From: Prevotella sp. UBA2756
GTDB taxonomy: Bacteria > Bacteroidota > Bacteroidia > Bacteroidales > Bacteroidaceae
Reading direction: 5' to 3'
Length of the DNA: 64,000 bases
NCBI GenBank assembly: GCA_002353205.1
Contig: DEJE01000019.1
Span: 1-64,000 of the forward strand
The position numbers and the translations under genes are program-made. The notes under the pieces are model-generated. The model was given only the letters and a program-made list of their open reading frames with translations, was not told the origin of the DNA and searched no databases. Of this stretch, positions 35,790 to 43,319 are shown piece by piece (the stretch's first letter is position 1; the number at the start of each line of letters is the position of its first letter).

Positions 35790-35981
35790 CAATTTAACAA
35801 TCAACCACACATCATTCAGCTTCTGCCAGGGATAGGGATTAAGGTATCAAACAGGCATTCAACCTATGGCAGGGTTAAATTTCTGTTATGGGAGAAGGAC
35901 TTCGACCGTAACAAACCGCTCTCACTGACGGGTTTTCCTAAAACCATACACCCAGCAATAAAAAGAAAAACGTATTTTTAT

Positions 35982-36012
35982 TTTGCATTGCACTCGTTTT
36001 TTCATACCTTTG
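35982..36012 (+). promoter_or_regulatory. Strong promoter upstream of a ~180-nt RNA
   Basis: TTTG (35982-35985), exactly 19 bp, then TACCTTTG (36005-36012) matches the consensus fully. Initiation is expected near 36017-36020. The stretch 35790-35981 before it holds no gene that I can support. Confidence 0.8.
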
Positions 36013-36016
36013 TAGC

Positions 36017-36200
36017 GTCGTTCTGAGAAAGGAGCGACAATAAGAGGAGAGCAATTAAGCCTTGACCCGTCAGTAAATCTGGAAAATTCACTGTAGCATG
36101 GGAAAAGTCTGAAAGCTGCTTCTCCTGCAGAAGCATATATACAGCTCACTCTTTTATGGAGTCAGCTCACATATATACCTGCAGGTGTGAGCTGATTTTT
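36017..36200 (+). ncRNA. Candidate small RNA or attenuator leader
   Basis: The segment runs from a consensus promoter to an intrinsic terminator without a convincing ORF. It opens with an 8-bp hairpin (36017-36024 with 36031-36038, loop GAGAAA) and has a second hairpin GCTTCT/AGAAGC (36118-36134). It ends in a perfect 10-bp terminator stem (36162-36171 with 36186-36195) followed by TTTTT. An extra copy of the stem's left arm, CAGCTCAC, at 36142-36149 could compete for the right arm. It is either a free RNA of about 180 nt or a regulated leader of the next gene, 93 bp further on. No known riboswitch class is recognised. Confidence 0.5.
36162..36200 (+). terminator. Intrinsic terminator ahead of the 36293 gene
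   Basis: TCAGCTCACA (36162-36171) and TGTGAGCTGA (36186-36195) pair perfectly across a 14-nt loop and are followed by five T residues. Confidence 0.85.
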
Positions 36201-36292
36201 CATTCTTTATGCTACGGGTATTCCAGAACCTTCTGACAAAGAATGTCTTAGAAGGCTCACACTCTTTATTGGTACAATTCAAAAAGAAGAGC

Positions 36293-37192
36293 ATGGATCC
36301 AGAGACTCAGAAGATATTTATTGCCCAACTGCGCCAAAAGGTAGAGGAAACGTTTGGACAGGAAATCAAGACGCCCAAGGATTTCGAGAACCTCTCGCAG
36401 GCGGTTGGTGACAGAACGAAAAACTATATCAGCGCCACCACACTCAAACGAATGTGGGGTTACCTTACCGAGCCTGTAACACCGCGAAAGAGTACTCTCG
36501 ATGTGCTGGCCCAGTATGTGGGTTACAAGGATTGGGACGCTTTTGTCCAATTTGTCCAAGAGGAAACGGTTACTCCCGCTGACTCCTCTATGCCTTCTGT
36601 CCGCAAGAGTAGCCTGTCACGTGTTTTCTTGATGGCCTCGCTTGTTGCTCTGGTCTGCATCATCGGTTTACTGTTCCTTCGATATTGCCGGATGTCGAAC
36701 CAACTCACATCCGTGACTGACTCGCTCAAAACAGTCACTAACGACAAATACGTGATCCGTCTCGGACAGACTTTCTCTACCTATGATGATTACCTGCATC
36801 TGTTTGGTATCACCCCTGATGACCGTCCTTGGGCACAACCTCTTCCCGGACATCCTGAGATTTGTATCTGGGGTCCCGAGTTCCACAATGCCCATTGGCA
36901 TAATGATGGAAACCCCGATAGCCTGATGCCGACCATCACGGAATACTGGCATGTTGAAGGTGCTGACCCCGAGACCGTTCGCCTACGAAACATCGACCAC
37001 TACACCTACCTGCGTTACCGCAAAGAACTGCGAGTAACCTTTATGAAAGGCCTGCGCGATTCTACCTTCACCTTCCTCGGTCTCTATTCGATGGACCATC
37101 AGTTGTCGGATACGAATCGTATTGTCTGGCAACGAATTGCCGAAGATTGCGACCTCACTCGTATTGATTATCTGGAACAGTTGCGCCGCTGA
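36293..37192 (+). CDS. One-TM protein with cytoplasmic DNA-binding-like domain
   Basis: The 299-residue product has an N-terminal helical domain (residues 1-90) with LRQKVEETFGQEIKTPKDF, SATTLKRMWGYL and LDVLAQYVGYKDWDAF. This module is widespread in Bacteroidota and looks like a helix-turn-helix fold. One transmembrane helix (VFLMASLVALVCIIGLLFL, about 110-130) and an extracytoplasmic domain of about 160 residues follow. The topology suggests a membrane-bound sensor/regulator. ATG 36293 was preferred to 36209 because homologous proteins begin at the helical domain and 36209 sits right behind the terminator. Confidence 0.65.
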   Translation: MDPETQKIFIAQLRQKVEETFGQEIKTPKDFENLSQAVGDRTKNYISATTLKRMWGYLTEPVTPRKSTLDVLAQYVGYKDWDAFVQFVQEETVTPADSSMPSVRKSSLSRVFLMASLVALVCIIGLLFLRYCRMSNQLTSVTDSLKTVTNDKYVIRLGQTFSTYDDYLHLFGITPDDRPWAQPLPGHPEICIWGPEFHNAHWHNDGNPDSLMPTITEYWHVEGADPETVRLRNIDHYTYLRYRKELRVTFMKGLRDSTFTFLGLYSMDHQLSDTNRIVWQRIAEDCDLTRIDYLEQLRR

Positions 37193-37253
37193 TTCAACGA
37201 TTCTCTGCGTATAAAGGCTGCTTTTTTCGTAAGATTGCCTTGATGGAACCGTA

Positions 37254-37310
37254 GCCGCTCGTCAATGCCTACATGGGTCTGTCGCCCACGATGAAGCTCT
37301 TCGGCACGGC
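37254..37310. repeat. 57-bp direct repeat, truncated glsB copy
   Basis: All 57 bases are identical to 28382-28438 inside glsB, in the same orientation. The match ends abruptly on both sides and the fragment cannot be expressed as a protein. Confidence 0.97.
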
Positions 37311-37474
37311 TAAAAAAACGCCCATTTCATCGTCCGCAGACGAGGTTTTTCGGCGTGCCGCTCCTCCCTGTTTCCCGTGTCGGAGCAATGGTTGAGAGTT
37401 GCCTGGGGAAACGTTTTTCGCTGCAGGGAGAGTCGTTCAGGAATGTCCGAAGAATCATTTCATTATGCTATATC

Positions 37475-37521
37475 AATTAAATTGCACACCAAAACAATTG
37501 ATTTTGGTGTGTAATTTAATT
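37475..37521. repeat. Long AT-rich inverted repeat
   Basis: Arms of 20 bp (37475-37494 and 37502-37521) pair with one mismatch around loop CAATTGA. The arm sequence AATTAAATTGCACACCAAAA resembles the AT-rich units of the 22-bp array at 5045-5132. A further related half (GCAATTTAATTG) follows at 37533-37544. Confidence 0.85.
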
Positions 37522-37812
37522 TATTTTGCTCCGCAATTTAATTGATTCCGCAATAAAAAGCCGCTCTGCGGGCAGCGCAAGACCATTCTTCTGGCGCGTG
37601 AAAACGACTGCATCGCCTACACAATGGGGAGCGAGCATGAGCATTGTACTGCCTCCCACCACGATGCTGCGCACGAGCATCGCCGCGCTGACGGGCCGCA
37701 ACATCTTGCGCCATAAAGCCTGTAGGGGATAGAGGCACCAGCATATAGACAAGGCCAGCACCAGGAGGAACCAGAGCAGGTAGGCCCAAAGGTAGGTTTT
37801 TTCTATGAATTA
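37516..37812 (-). pseudogene. Remnant of a membrane-protein gene
   Basis: A minus-strand frame of about 95 codons reads TYLWAYLLWFLLVLALSIC as a hydrophobic helix, followed by RKMLRPVSAAMLVRSIVVGG. It has no proper start, begins after a stop at 37812 and ends inside the AT-rich repeat. It seems to be an internal piece of a larger membrane protein gene. The family is not identified. Confidence 0.35.
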
Positions 37813-37937
37813 TGAAGCATGAATCGTTTTTTTTGCTTTTTATGTGGGGTTGATGCGACACTTGTGGCAAGGTTCAGACCGGTTGTTACAATATGGGCTC
37901 TGTGTCGCAACAACTTCGAGCGAAAATCATGGTATTA

Positions 37938-37969
37938 TTTGGAATGGGACGAACCTCGTCGTAACTTTG
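37938..37969 (+). promoter_or_regulatory. Promoter of the 38143 lipoprotein gene
   Basis: TTTG (37938-37941), a 20-bp spacer and TAACTTTG (37962-37969) give a good promoter. The resulting leader of about 165 nt contains a small AGCAC/GTGCT hairpin but no ORF. Confidence 0.75.
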
Positions 37970-38142
37970 CATCAGAAATCAGAAATGATACGACTCTTTT
38001 ACTTCATGATACTAATTGAATATAATGACTTAGTTCTCAGCACCTTGAGTGCTTACTACATCAGTCCAGTCCCAGCTGAAACAGAATAGGGACAACAAGA
38101 ATTCAATAACAAATAAGTATAACAATTAAAAAAATAACGATT

Positions 38143-40017
38143 ATGAAAACAAGTAAGTATTTGGAAAAGTATGTGTTCATGAGCATCATTGCCGCAGGTA
38201 TTTTCAGTGTTAGTTTTTCATCTTGTGATGATGACGAGTTTATTGACGATAGTTCAGCTTCATCAGAAGCGCAGGGCACCAGTAGCAGTGGCGAAATTCT
38301 CAGCCCTATTGCCTTGAACTATTATGATTACATCTCTTCAAATGATGTTGAGATCTTGAATGCCGACACGACGAAGATCAGTGTAAGCAAGGCGTTGGCA
38401 GACAAGTTGGGCATCACGTCTTTCGTTGACCACCCCACAGGCATCTATCAGGATCGCGACCTCCGTCCGTTCCATCGTCGCGCTGTTAAGGAAGAGCTCG
38501 TAGGCGACCGCTACATCCTCGAGGTGGTACCTTCGGGACTTGGTGAGTTCCTCATCGGCAAGCAGATAGCTCTCAGCACCCAGTTCTATATCAACGAGAA
38601 CGTGGCATCGACCCGCGGCTCAGGCGTCGACGATACCGCACGCTACACTGATGAAGAGGGCTGCATTCATCCTACCGGTGTGCACATCATTCATCGTAGT
38701 GAAGCTCCGGAGTGCATAACCCGAAGCGATGCCGACCTGGACGACTATAGCAGCGAATACTATTCTGCAGAGGAATTGTTGAATGGAGGCGGTGCTGCTA
38801 CCCGTGGTATCTCAAGCGGAGACCTCTTCAAGATTGATGAAAAGGGTACCTTCATCAACATGAAGGGTGAGTTCAAGGCCGACAAAAAACTTGGCGACGG
38901 TGGCGATACAATCAATATCCACGTGAAGGCACCTTACGAGGTGAAGCTGGGCTATAAGTTCTTCCTCGACGTCGACCGCGAATATTTCGTAGTGCCTGTC
39001 CTGAATAAGTTCGACGCAGGCGTTGACGGAAAGTTCATGATCAAGCCTGAGGTACTGATTGGCTACGACAAGAAATTGAAGTTCGTAGATCAGAAGATCA
39101 AACTGTACACGTTCGACGCATATAGCTTCTCGTTCAATATCTGTGGTGTTGAGTTCTGGGTAGATGTTTGTCCTAATATCTATATGAAGTTCAACGCAAA
39201 TGTCTCTGGCGCCTTCTATGGTGGATTCCGTTATCACTACGAGCGTACTTTCCAGGCTGGTGTAGCCTACCATAACGAATGGAATGCCTATGGTGACACC
39301 AAGCTGGTAGCCGACAAGCTCACCTTCATCACCCCTCGCACCAAGTTTGAAGCAGAAGCCTCTTGCGGACTGTTCCTCGGAGCCGATCTGGTTGTCGACA
39401 AGGTTGCAGGACCGTCGATCGCCATCGGACCCAAAGTCAGTGCCAATGCCAAGCTGGAGTATGCTCCCCTTGATACCAAGCAGCCTATTACCTTCAATGC
39501 AAGTCTGAAAGCTGGTGTATATGCAGAGATGGGTGCCAAGCTGAAGCTTTGGAAGTTTGACATTGCTGAGTGGAAGAGCAAGCCTATCAATCTTGTGCCT
39601 GAGAAGGTGTTCTGGTCATACGAGTACCCCAAGAGCGCTGAAGAGAACAATTCCGACAACGACCAGGTGAACAAGCAGATGAACGAGCTGAAGCAGGAGT
39701 GGGAGAAACAGAATCCCGAACTGGCCAGGAAGAATGCCGCCTTGGTTGAACTGCAAAATGCTATTGACAACTGGAAGAAGGTGAAGCCAACAGTATCAAA
39801 ATATGATCTCGGGAGTATCAATATTGTGAAAGGCACAATTGTAAACTCTATATATAACTATAAAGACCTGGAAGGTTACAAGAATCAAGATGCTGACATG
39901 TTCTTCCTGATCACAGAAATGGTTGCATACGAACAGATTCTGAAAAACAATGGAAAACTGCCCCCGTTGGAAGATGTGGTGGATGGCATCAGGAAGTGGT
40001 ACAACTCTATTCAGTAA
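38143..40017 (+). CDS. Large putative outer-surface lipoprotein
   Basis: The 624-residue product has a lipoprotein signal ending in FSSC (about residue 28) followed by an acidic DDDEF sorting-like stretch, typical of surface lipoproteins in Bacteroidota. The body is rich in beta-strand-like sequence (about 230-500), with repeated K-x-D-x patterns and aromatic alternation. A helical charged tail (about 505-560, NKQMNELKQEWEKQNPELARKN) precedes the end. No family is recognised. It has its own promoter and terminator, so it is probably monocistronic. Confidence 0.75.
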   Translation: MKTSKYLEKYVFMSIIAAGIFSVSFSSCDDDEFIDDSSASSEAQGTSSSGEILSPIALNYYDYISSNDVEILNADTTKISVSKALADKLGITSFVDHPTGIYQDRDLRPFHRRAVKEELVGDRYILEVVPSGLGEFLIGKQIALSTQFYINENVASTRGSGVDDTARYTDEEGCIHPTGVHIIHRSEAPECITRSDADLDDYSSEYYSAEELLNGGGAATRGISSGDLFKIDEKGTFINMKGEFKADKKLGDGGDTINIHVKAPYEVKLGYKFFLDVDREYFVVPVLNKFDAGVDGKFMIKPEVLIGYDKKLKFVDQKIKLYTFDAYSFSFNICGVEFWVDVCPNIYMKFNANVSGAFYGGFRYHYERTFQAGVAYHNEWNAYGDTKLVADKLTFITPRTKFEAEASCGLFLGADLVVDKVAGPSIAIGPKVSANAKLEYAPLDTKQPITFNASLKAGVYAEMGAKLKLWKFDIAEWKSKPINLVPEKVFWSYEYPKSAEENNSDNDQVNKQMNELKQEWEKQNPELARKNAALVELQNAIDNWKKVKPTVSKYDLGSINIVKGTIVNSIYNYKDLEGYKNQDADMFFLITEMVAYEQILKNNGKLPPLEDVVDGIRKWYNSIQ

Positions 40018-40042
40018 AAGAATGTATTCTCTCTTAAAAGAA

Positions 40043-40068
40043 AGCGAGCCGAAAGGCCCGCTTTTTTT
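40043..40068. terminator. Bidirectional terminator between convergent genes
   Basis: AGCGAGCC and GGCCCGCT pair with one mismatch around a GAAA loop, followed by seven T residues on the plus strand and, on the minus strand, by TTTCTTTT. It separates the 38143 gene from the convergent phosphatase gene. Confidence 0.85.
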
Positions 40069-40109
40069 GCCCCAGCATGGAACAGGCATAGGGGAGCTAA
40101 CACTCTGTG

Positions 40110-42083
40110 CTACATGTATTGCAGGGCCAGCATGGTGAGGTCGTCACTCTGCTCGGTGTCGCCTACGAAGCGGGCAACAGCCTGTGTCATCTGGCTGATG
40201 AGTGTTTGTGGCTCGGGCGCTGTGGATTGCAGCACTTCCTGAATACGTTCCTTGCCAAACATCTGGAGTTGGGCATTTTCGGCCTCGTCGAGACCATCGG
40301 TATAGAGGAAGAGGGTGGTGCCTGGTGCGATCGTTGTCTGTTGTTGTGTATATGCGACATCGGGCAAGGCCCCTACGGGGAGTTGTGGTTTAGCGGTAAG
40401 CTTTGAATAAGGGGCGTTGTCGCTCAGCATGAAGGGGGCTTTGTGGCCTGCATTGCAATACAATAGGTGGCCTGTTTCGAGATCGAGCACACCGGCGAAG
40501 AAGGTGACAAAGATGGTCATGCTGGCGTCGCGGGTCATCATGTCGTTCATGCGACTGACGATTCGCTGTGGCTCCGACTCACTCTCAGCCAGCAGGCGGA
40601 AGGCGCCGCAGACGGTTGTCATGACCAAAGCGGCAGGAACGCCCTTGCCTGCAACGTCACCAATGCAGAAGTAGAGGCGGTTGTCGCGCACGAAGTAGTC
40701 GTAGAGGTCGCCGCCGACTTCTTTGGCAGGGGTCATCGAGGCGTGGAGGGTGATGGGTGATGGGTGTTGAGTGTCGGATGATGGGTAATGGGGTGAGGGC
40801 AGTATCTTCATCTGGATGTTGCGGGCAATAGACAGCTCGCTCTCGATGGCCGATTTCTGGGCGGTAGTGGTCTTCAGCTCTTCGATGTACTGGCTGAGCG
40901 ACTGCTGCATGTTTCCGAACGAGTCGCGCAACATGTGTATCTCGTCGTTATGCCTGATGTCAGGCAGCGGTGCATTGAAATTACCCTTGGCCACTTCGTC
41001 GGTACTCTTTGCCAGTTTATGCAGCGGAAGTGTGGAACTCCTGATGGTAGAGCGACAAATGAAATAGACGGCTATCAGGGTGAGGAGGAAAATGAACGAT
41101 AGCAGGAAGCAGCGTATCGCGACGGGCAGCATGATGATGAGTCTCGGAACGGTAATAGCCATCATCCATCCGGTTTGTTCGTGTGGCGCATAGAACACAT
41201 AGTTTGTCAGCTTGTCAATCTTCGCTTCGCCTGTTCCGCTCTTTCTGGCTTTCATGTCCTTCAGTAGTTGCAGGCTTGCCGTGTCCTTCTGCTGCCGCAG
41301 TTCCTCATAGAAATTGTCTTTAAGGATACGTTTCTTGTCAGGATGGACAATGTATGTCCCTACGCTGTCGATGATGATGGACGACGAGAAAACGCTCAGA
41401 GTGTCGATATTCTTCGTGTTTTTAACAAATCCTTTGAAGAAACTGTACTCCTTGTCAATCGCTCTCAGTTGTCCGTATAGCCAGTCGAGCGAGATGTCGG
41501 CTCCGAAGACGCCCACCTTGCGTCCTGTGTGGTCGTGGATGGGTACCGAGTAGGAGCACATCAGTATTCCACTGCCTGAATCGTCGATATAGGGCTCCGA
41601 CCAGTAGCCGCTGTCGACAGCGAAAGCCCGCTGGTACCAGTCGTCTTCCAGGTAGTCGTTCCCCTCCTTGGCTATCTGTATGGTGTCTATCCGTCCGTCT
41701 CTCCAAAAGGCGTAAGGCTGGAAACTACGTCCCTGGTTGGGGTAATAGTTGGGTTCGAAGCAGGCGAAGAAGCCCACAATTTGCGGGTTACGCTGCAACT
41801 CATCGCGCAGGGCACTGAAGACGGTGGAAGGATTTTGGAGCCGTTCCTCCAGGTCGTCTGTGCTGTTCATGACGGCTACCTCCACACCATAGAGCGCCTT
41901 GCGCACTGTCTCATTCTTTACATCTAGCAGTATCTTGCAGTAGACCTTGTAATAGTGGGTAAAGGTGTCGGCCTCTAACCAGTTGAAGCAGGCAGCCACG
42001 GCGATGAGTGCCAGTGTCAGCGCGAGCATGATGCGGCGCGTCAGCCGCTTCGAGAATGAACGGTATCGCTGTTTCTTAGACAT
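40110..42083 (-). CDS. Membrane sensor SpoIIE/RsbU-type protein serine phosphatase
   Basis: Such proteins dephosphorylate STAS antagonists in partner-switching signalling. The 657-residue product has a transmembrane helix (about 18-36), a Cache-type periplasmic sensor (about 40-300) with DDWYQRAFAVDSGYWSEPY, a second TM (about 320-345) and a HAMP domain (LHKLAKSTDEVAKGNF). A coil and a PP2C phosphatase domain follow with EVGGDLYDYF, GDVAGKGVPAALVM and FLYTDGLDEAEN. A stretch of PSPHYPSSDTQHPSPIT is encoded by GATGGGTGATGGG-type repeats. It is divergent from the STAS gene, its likely substrate. Confidence 0.88.
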   Translation of the reverse strand: MSKKQRYRSFSKRLTRRIMLALTLALIAVAACFNWLEADTFTHYYKVYCKILLDVKNETVRKALYGVEVAVMNSTDDLEERLQNPSTVFSALRDELQRNPQIVGFFACFEPNYYPNQGRSFQPYAFWRDGRIDTIQIAKEGNDYLEDDWYQRAFAVDSGYWSEPYIDDSGSGILMCSYSVPIHDHTGRKVGVFGADISLDWLYGQLRAIDKEYSFFKGFVKNTKNIDTLSVFSSSIIIDSVGTYIVHPDKKRILKDNFYEELRQQKDTASLQLLKDMKARKSGTGEAKIDKLTNYVFYAPHEQTGWMMAITVPRLIIMLPVAIRCFLLSFIFLLTLIAVYFICRSTIRSSTLPLHKLAKSTDEVAKGNFNAPLPDIRHNDEIHMLRDSFGNMQQSLSQYIEELKTTTAQKSAIESELSIARNIQMKILPSPHYPSSDTQHPSPITLHASMTPAKEVGGDLYDYFVRDNRLYFCIGDVAGKGVPAALVMTTVCGAFRLLAESESEPQRIVSRMNDMMTRDASMTIFVTFFAGVLDLETGHLLYCNAGHKAPFMLSDNAPYSKLTAKPQLPVGALPDVAYTQQQTTIAPGTTLFLYTDGLDEAENAQLQMFGKERIQEVLQSTAPEPQTLISQMTQAVARFVGDTEQSDDLTMLALQYM

Positions 42084-42108
42084 CTGTCAATAACAATTGA
42101 TTTGACTG

Positions 42109-42116
42109 CAAAAATA
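42109..42116 (-). promoter_or_regulatory. -7 element of the phosphatase gene
   Basis: TATTTTTG on the minus strand lies 26 bp before the phosphatase start and fits TAnnTTTG. Confidence 0.6.
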
Positions 42117-42247
42117 CAAAAAAAAGAGAATAAAACAGGATATGGGCATAAAAAAGTGGAAAAGAGAATCTTTTTTTCCTCTTGATCCTACACCTTTGGC
42201 AATGTTATTGATTGGACTAAGCAACACACCTCTCTCACATGAAGAAA

Positions 42248-42272
42248 GGCGAGCCGCAAGGCCCGCTTTTTT
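42248..42272 (+). terminator. Orphan terminator-like hairpin in the divergent region
   Basis: GCGAGCC and GGCCCGC pair with one mismatch around GCAA, followed by six T residues. It resembles the terminator at 40043, but no plus-strand gene ends here. It may mark the end of a small untracked transcript or be a leftover copy. Confidence 0.6.
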
Positions 42273-42303
42273 AGCAATCCCCCAAAAAACAATGCTATAA
42301 TTG

Positions 42304-42332
42304 TTGTTTTAGAAAAAAAAATCTTATTTTTG
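42304..42332 (+). promoter_or_regulatory. Promoter of the STAS/HTH gene pair
   Basis: TTG (42304-42306), an 18-bp spacer and TATTTTTG (42325-42332) precede the STAS gene start by about 33 bp. Confidence 0.7.
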
Positions 42333-42365
42333 CAGCAAAAATACAACATCTAATCTACAAGTACG

Positions 42366-42677
42366 ATGAAGACCGAATTCAGAGAAGAAAACCAAAACTA
42401 CGTGATGACCTTCGAAGGTCGCCTCGACACGCCATCGTCACAACAGGTGGGGCGCGACATGCGGGCGCTCTACGACTGCGAGGGCCACGACATCATACTC
42501 GACTGCACTAATCTGGAATACATCACCAGCAGCGGCTTGCGCCTTTTCCTCGAATTGCTGAAGGTAGCCAAGAGAAAGGGCAGCAAGTGTACGCTCGTAG
42601 GACTCAGAGATGATATCTACGCCGTGTTCGACGAAGTGGGATTCATTAATCTTTTTGAAATTCGCCCAGCGCTATGA
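42366..42677 (+). CDS. STAS-domain anti-sigma factor antagonist-like protein
   Basis: The 103-residue product is a single STAS domain. It has the strand-helix pattern FEGRLDTPSSQQVGRDM and the phosphorylation-site region LDCTNLEYITSSGLRLFLELLK, where the conserved serine of SpoIIAA/RsbV proteins lies in TSSGLR. It is likely dephosphorylated by the divergent SpoIIE-type phosphatase. Its stop overlaps the next start by 4 bp. No anti-sigma kinase is seen in the window. Confidence 0.85.
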   Translation: MKTEFREENQNYVMTFEGRLDTPSSQQVGRDMRALYDCEGHDIILDCTNLEYITSSGLRLFLELLKVAKRKGSKCTLVGLRDDIYAVFDEVGFINLFEIRPAL

Positions 42678-43234
42678 CGGAAGAAGAGATTAGGGAGATG
42701 CAGGCCGAAATAGAGCGGCTGAGAGCCGACAACGCGCGATTGCAGTCTGAGATCATACGTCTGGTCGGTCGCAACCTCGACCTCAGCGAACGATTAGAGG
42801 AAGATGTGGAGATGCGCCGTCGTGTTGAAGTGGCTCGGGTATTGATGGAGGAGAATATAGAGCGGCAACGCAATGCTGACCTGCAAGACGATAGCCAGTT
42901 GCTGGCCTTGATAGACCTTCGGCTCGAAGAGAAGCGCTCCCACCTGAACCCCGACTTTGACGCCCAGCAGTTGGCTGAACTCCTTGGAGTCAGTAAGGAG
43001 CGTCTCGCGCGGCTCTTCCGCAATAAGTCTATCTACCGCACACCGGAGGCTTACATAGACAACTTGCGCACGATGAACGCCATGCGAATGCTGCGCACCC
43101 AACACAACTACAGCATTGCTGCTATTGCAGAGGCTTCGGGCTTCAATCATGTGCGCACCCTGCAGCGCCGAATCATGGATGTTGCAGGCATGACACCAGC
43201 TGATTACAGAGCCCTCTTCACACGGGATGTGTGA
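42674..43234 (+). CDS. AraC-type helix-turn-helix protein with N-terminal coiled coil
   Basis: The 186-residue product starts with a coiled coil (EEEIREMQAEIERLRADNARLQSEI, about residues 1-60). It ends with two helix-turn-helix motifs of the AraC kind (FDAQQLAELLGVSKERLARLF and YSIAAIAEASGFNHVRTLQRR, then GMTPADYR). It is co-translated with the STAS protein, which makes it a candidate output regulator of that switch. The coiled coil probably mediates dimerisation or partner binding. Confidence 0.8.
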   Translation: MTEEEIREMQAEIERLRADNARLQSEIIRLVGRNLDLSERLEEDVEMRRRVEVARVLMEENIERQRNADLQDDSQLLALIDLRLEEKRSHLNPDFDAQQLAELLGVSKERLARLFRNKSIYRTPEAYIDNLRTMNAMRMLRTQHNYSIAAIAEASGFNHVRTLQRRIMDVAGMTPADYRALFTRDV

Positions 43235-43260
43235 TCGGGATATCGTTCTATTAAGCAAGT

Positions 43261-43282
43261 GGCAATATTGTTGCCTTTTCTT
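43261..43282 (+). terminator. Short terminator after the STAS/HTH operon
   Basis: GGCAA (43261-43265) and TTGCC (43271-43275) form a short hairpin followed by TTTTCTT. The stem is weak, but the position 27 bp after the stop is right. Confidence 0.5.
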
Positions 43283-43319
43283 ATGTCAACGTGAATCGTT
43301 TAGCGGACAGGAATCGTTC

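Larger units (their letters stand above)
37193..38142. other. Scrap region with gene fragments and repeats
   Basis: This 950-bp gap has no intact gene. It contains the 57-bp glsB copy (37254-37310), a 20-bp exact match to dgt 43997-44016 (37313-37332), a long hairpin and related AT-rich repeats (37475-37545). A decayed reading frame on the minus strand (37516-37812) and the promoter of the next gene follow. It looks like a site of past rearrangement at the edge of the accessory region. Confidence 0.8.

Noticed and set aside
34653..37192. Anti-phage defence system built on the ATPase
   Set aside because: A single P-loop ATPase and a one-TM regulator-like protein without nuclease, toxin or other effector do not match a known defence layout.
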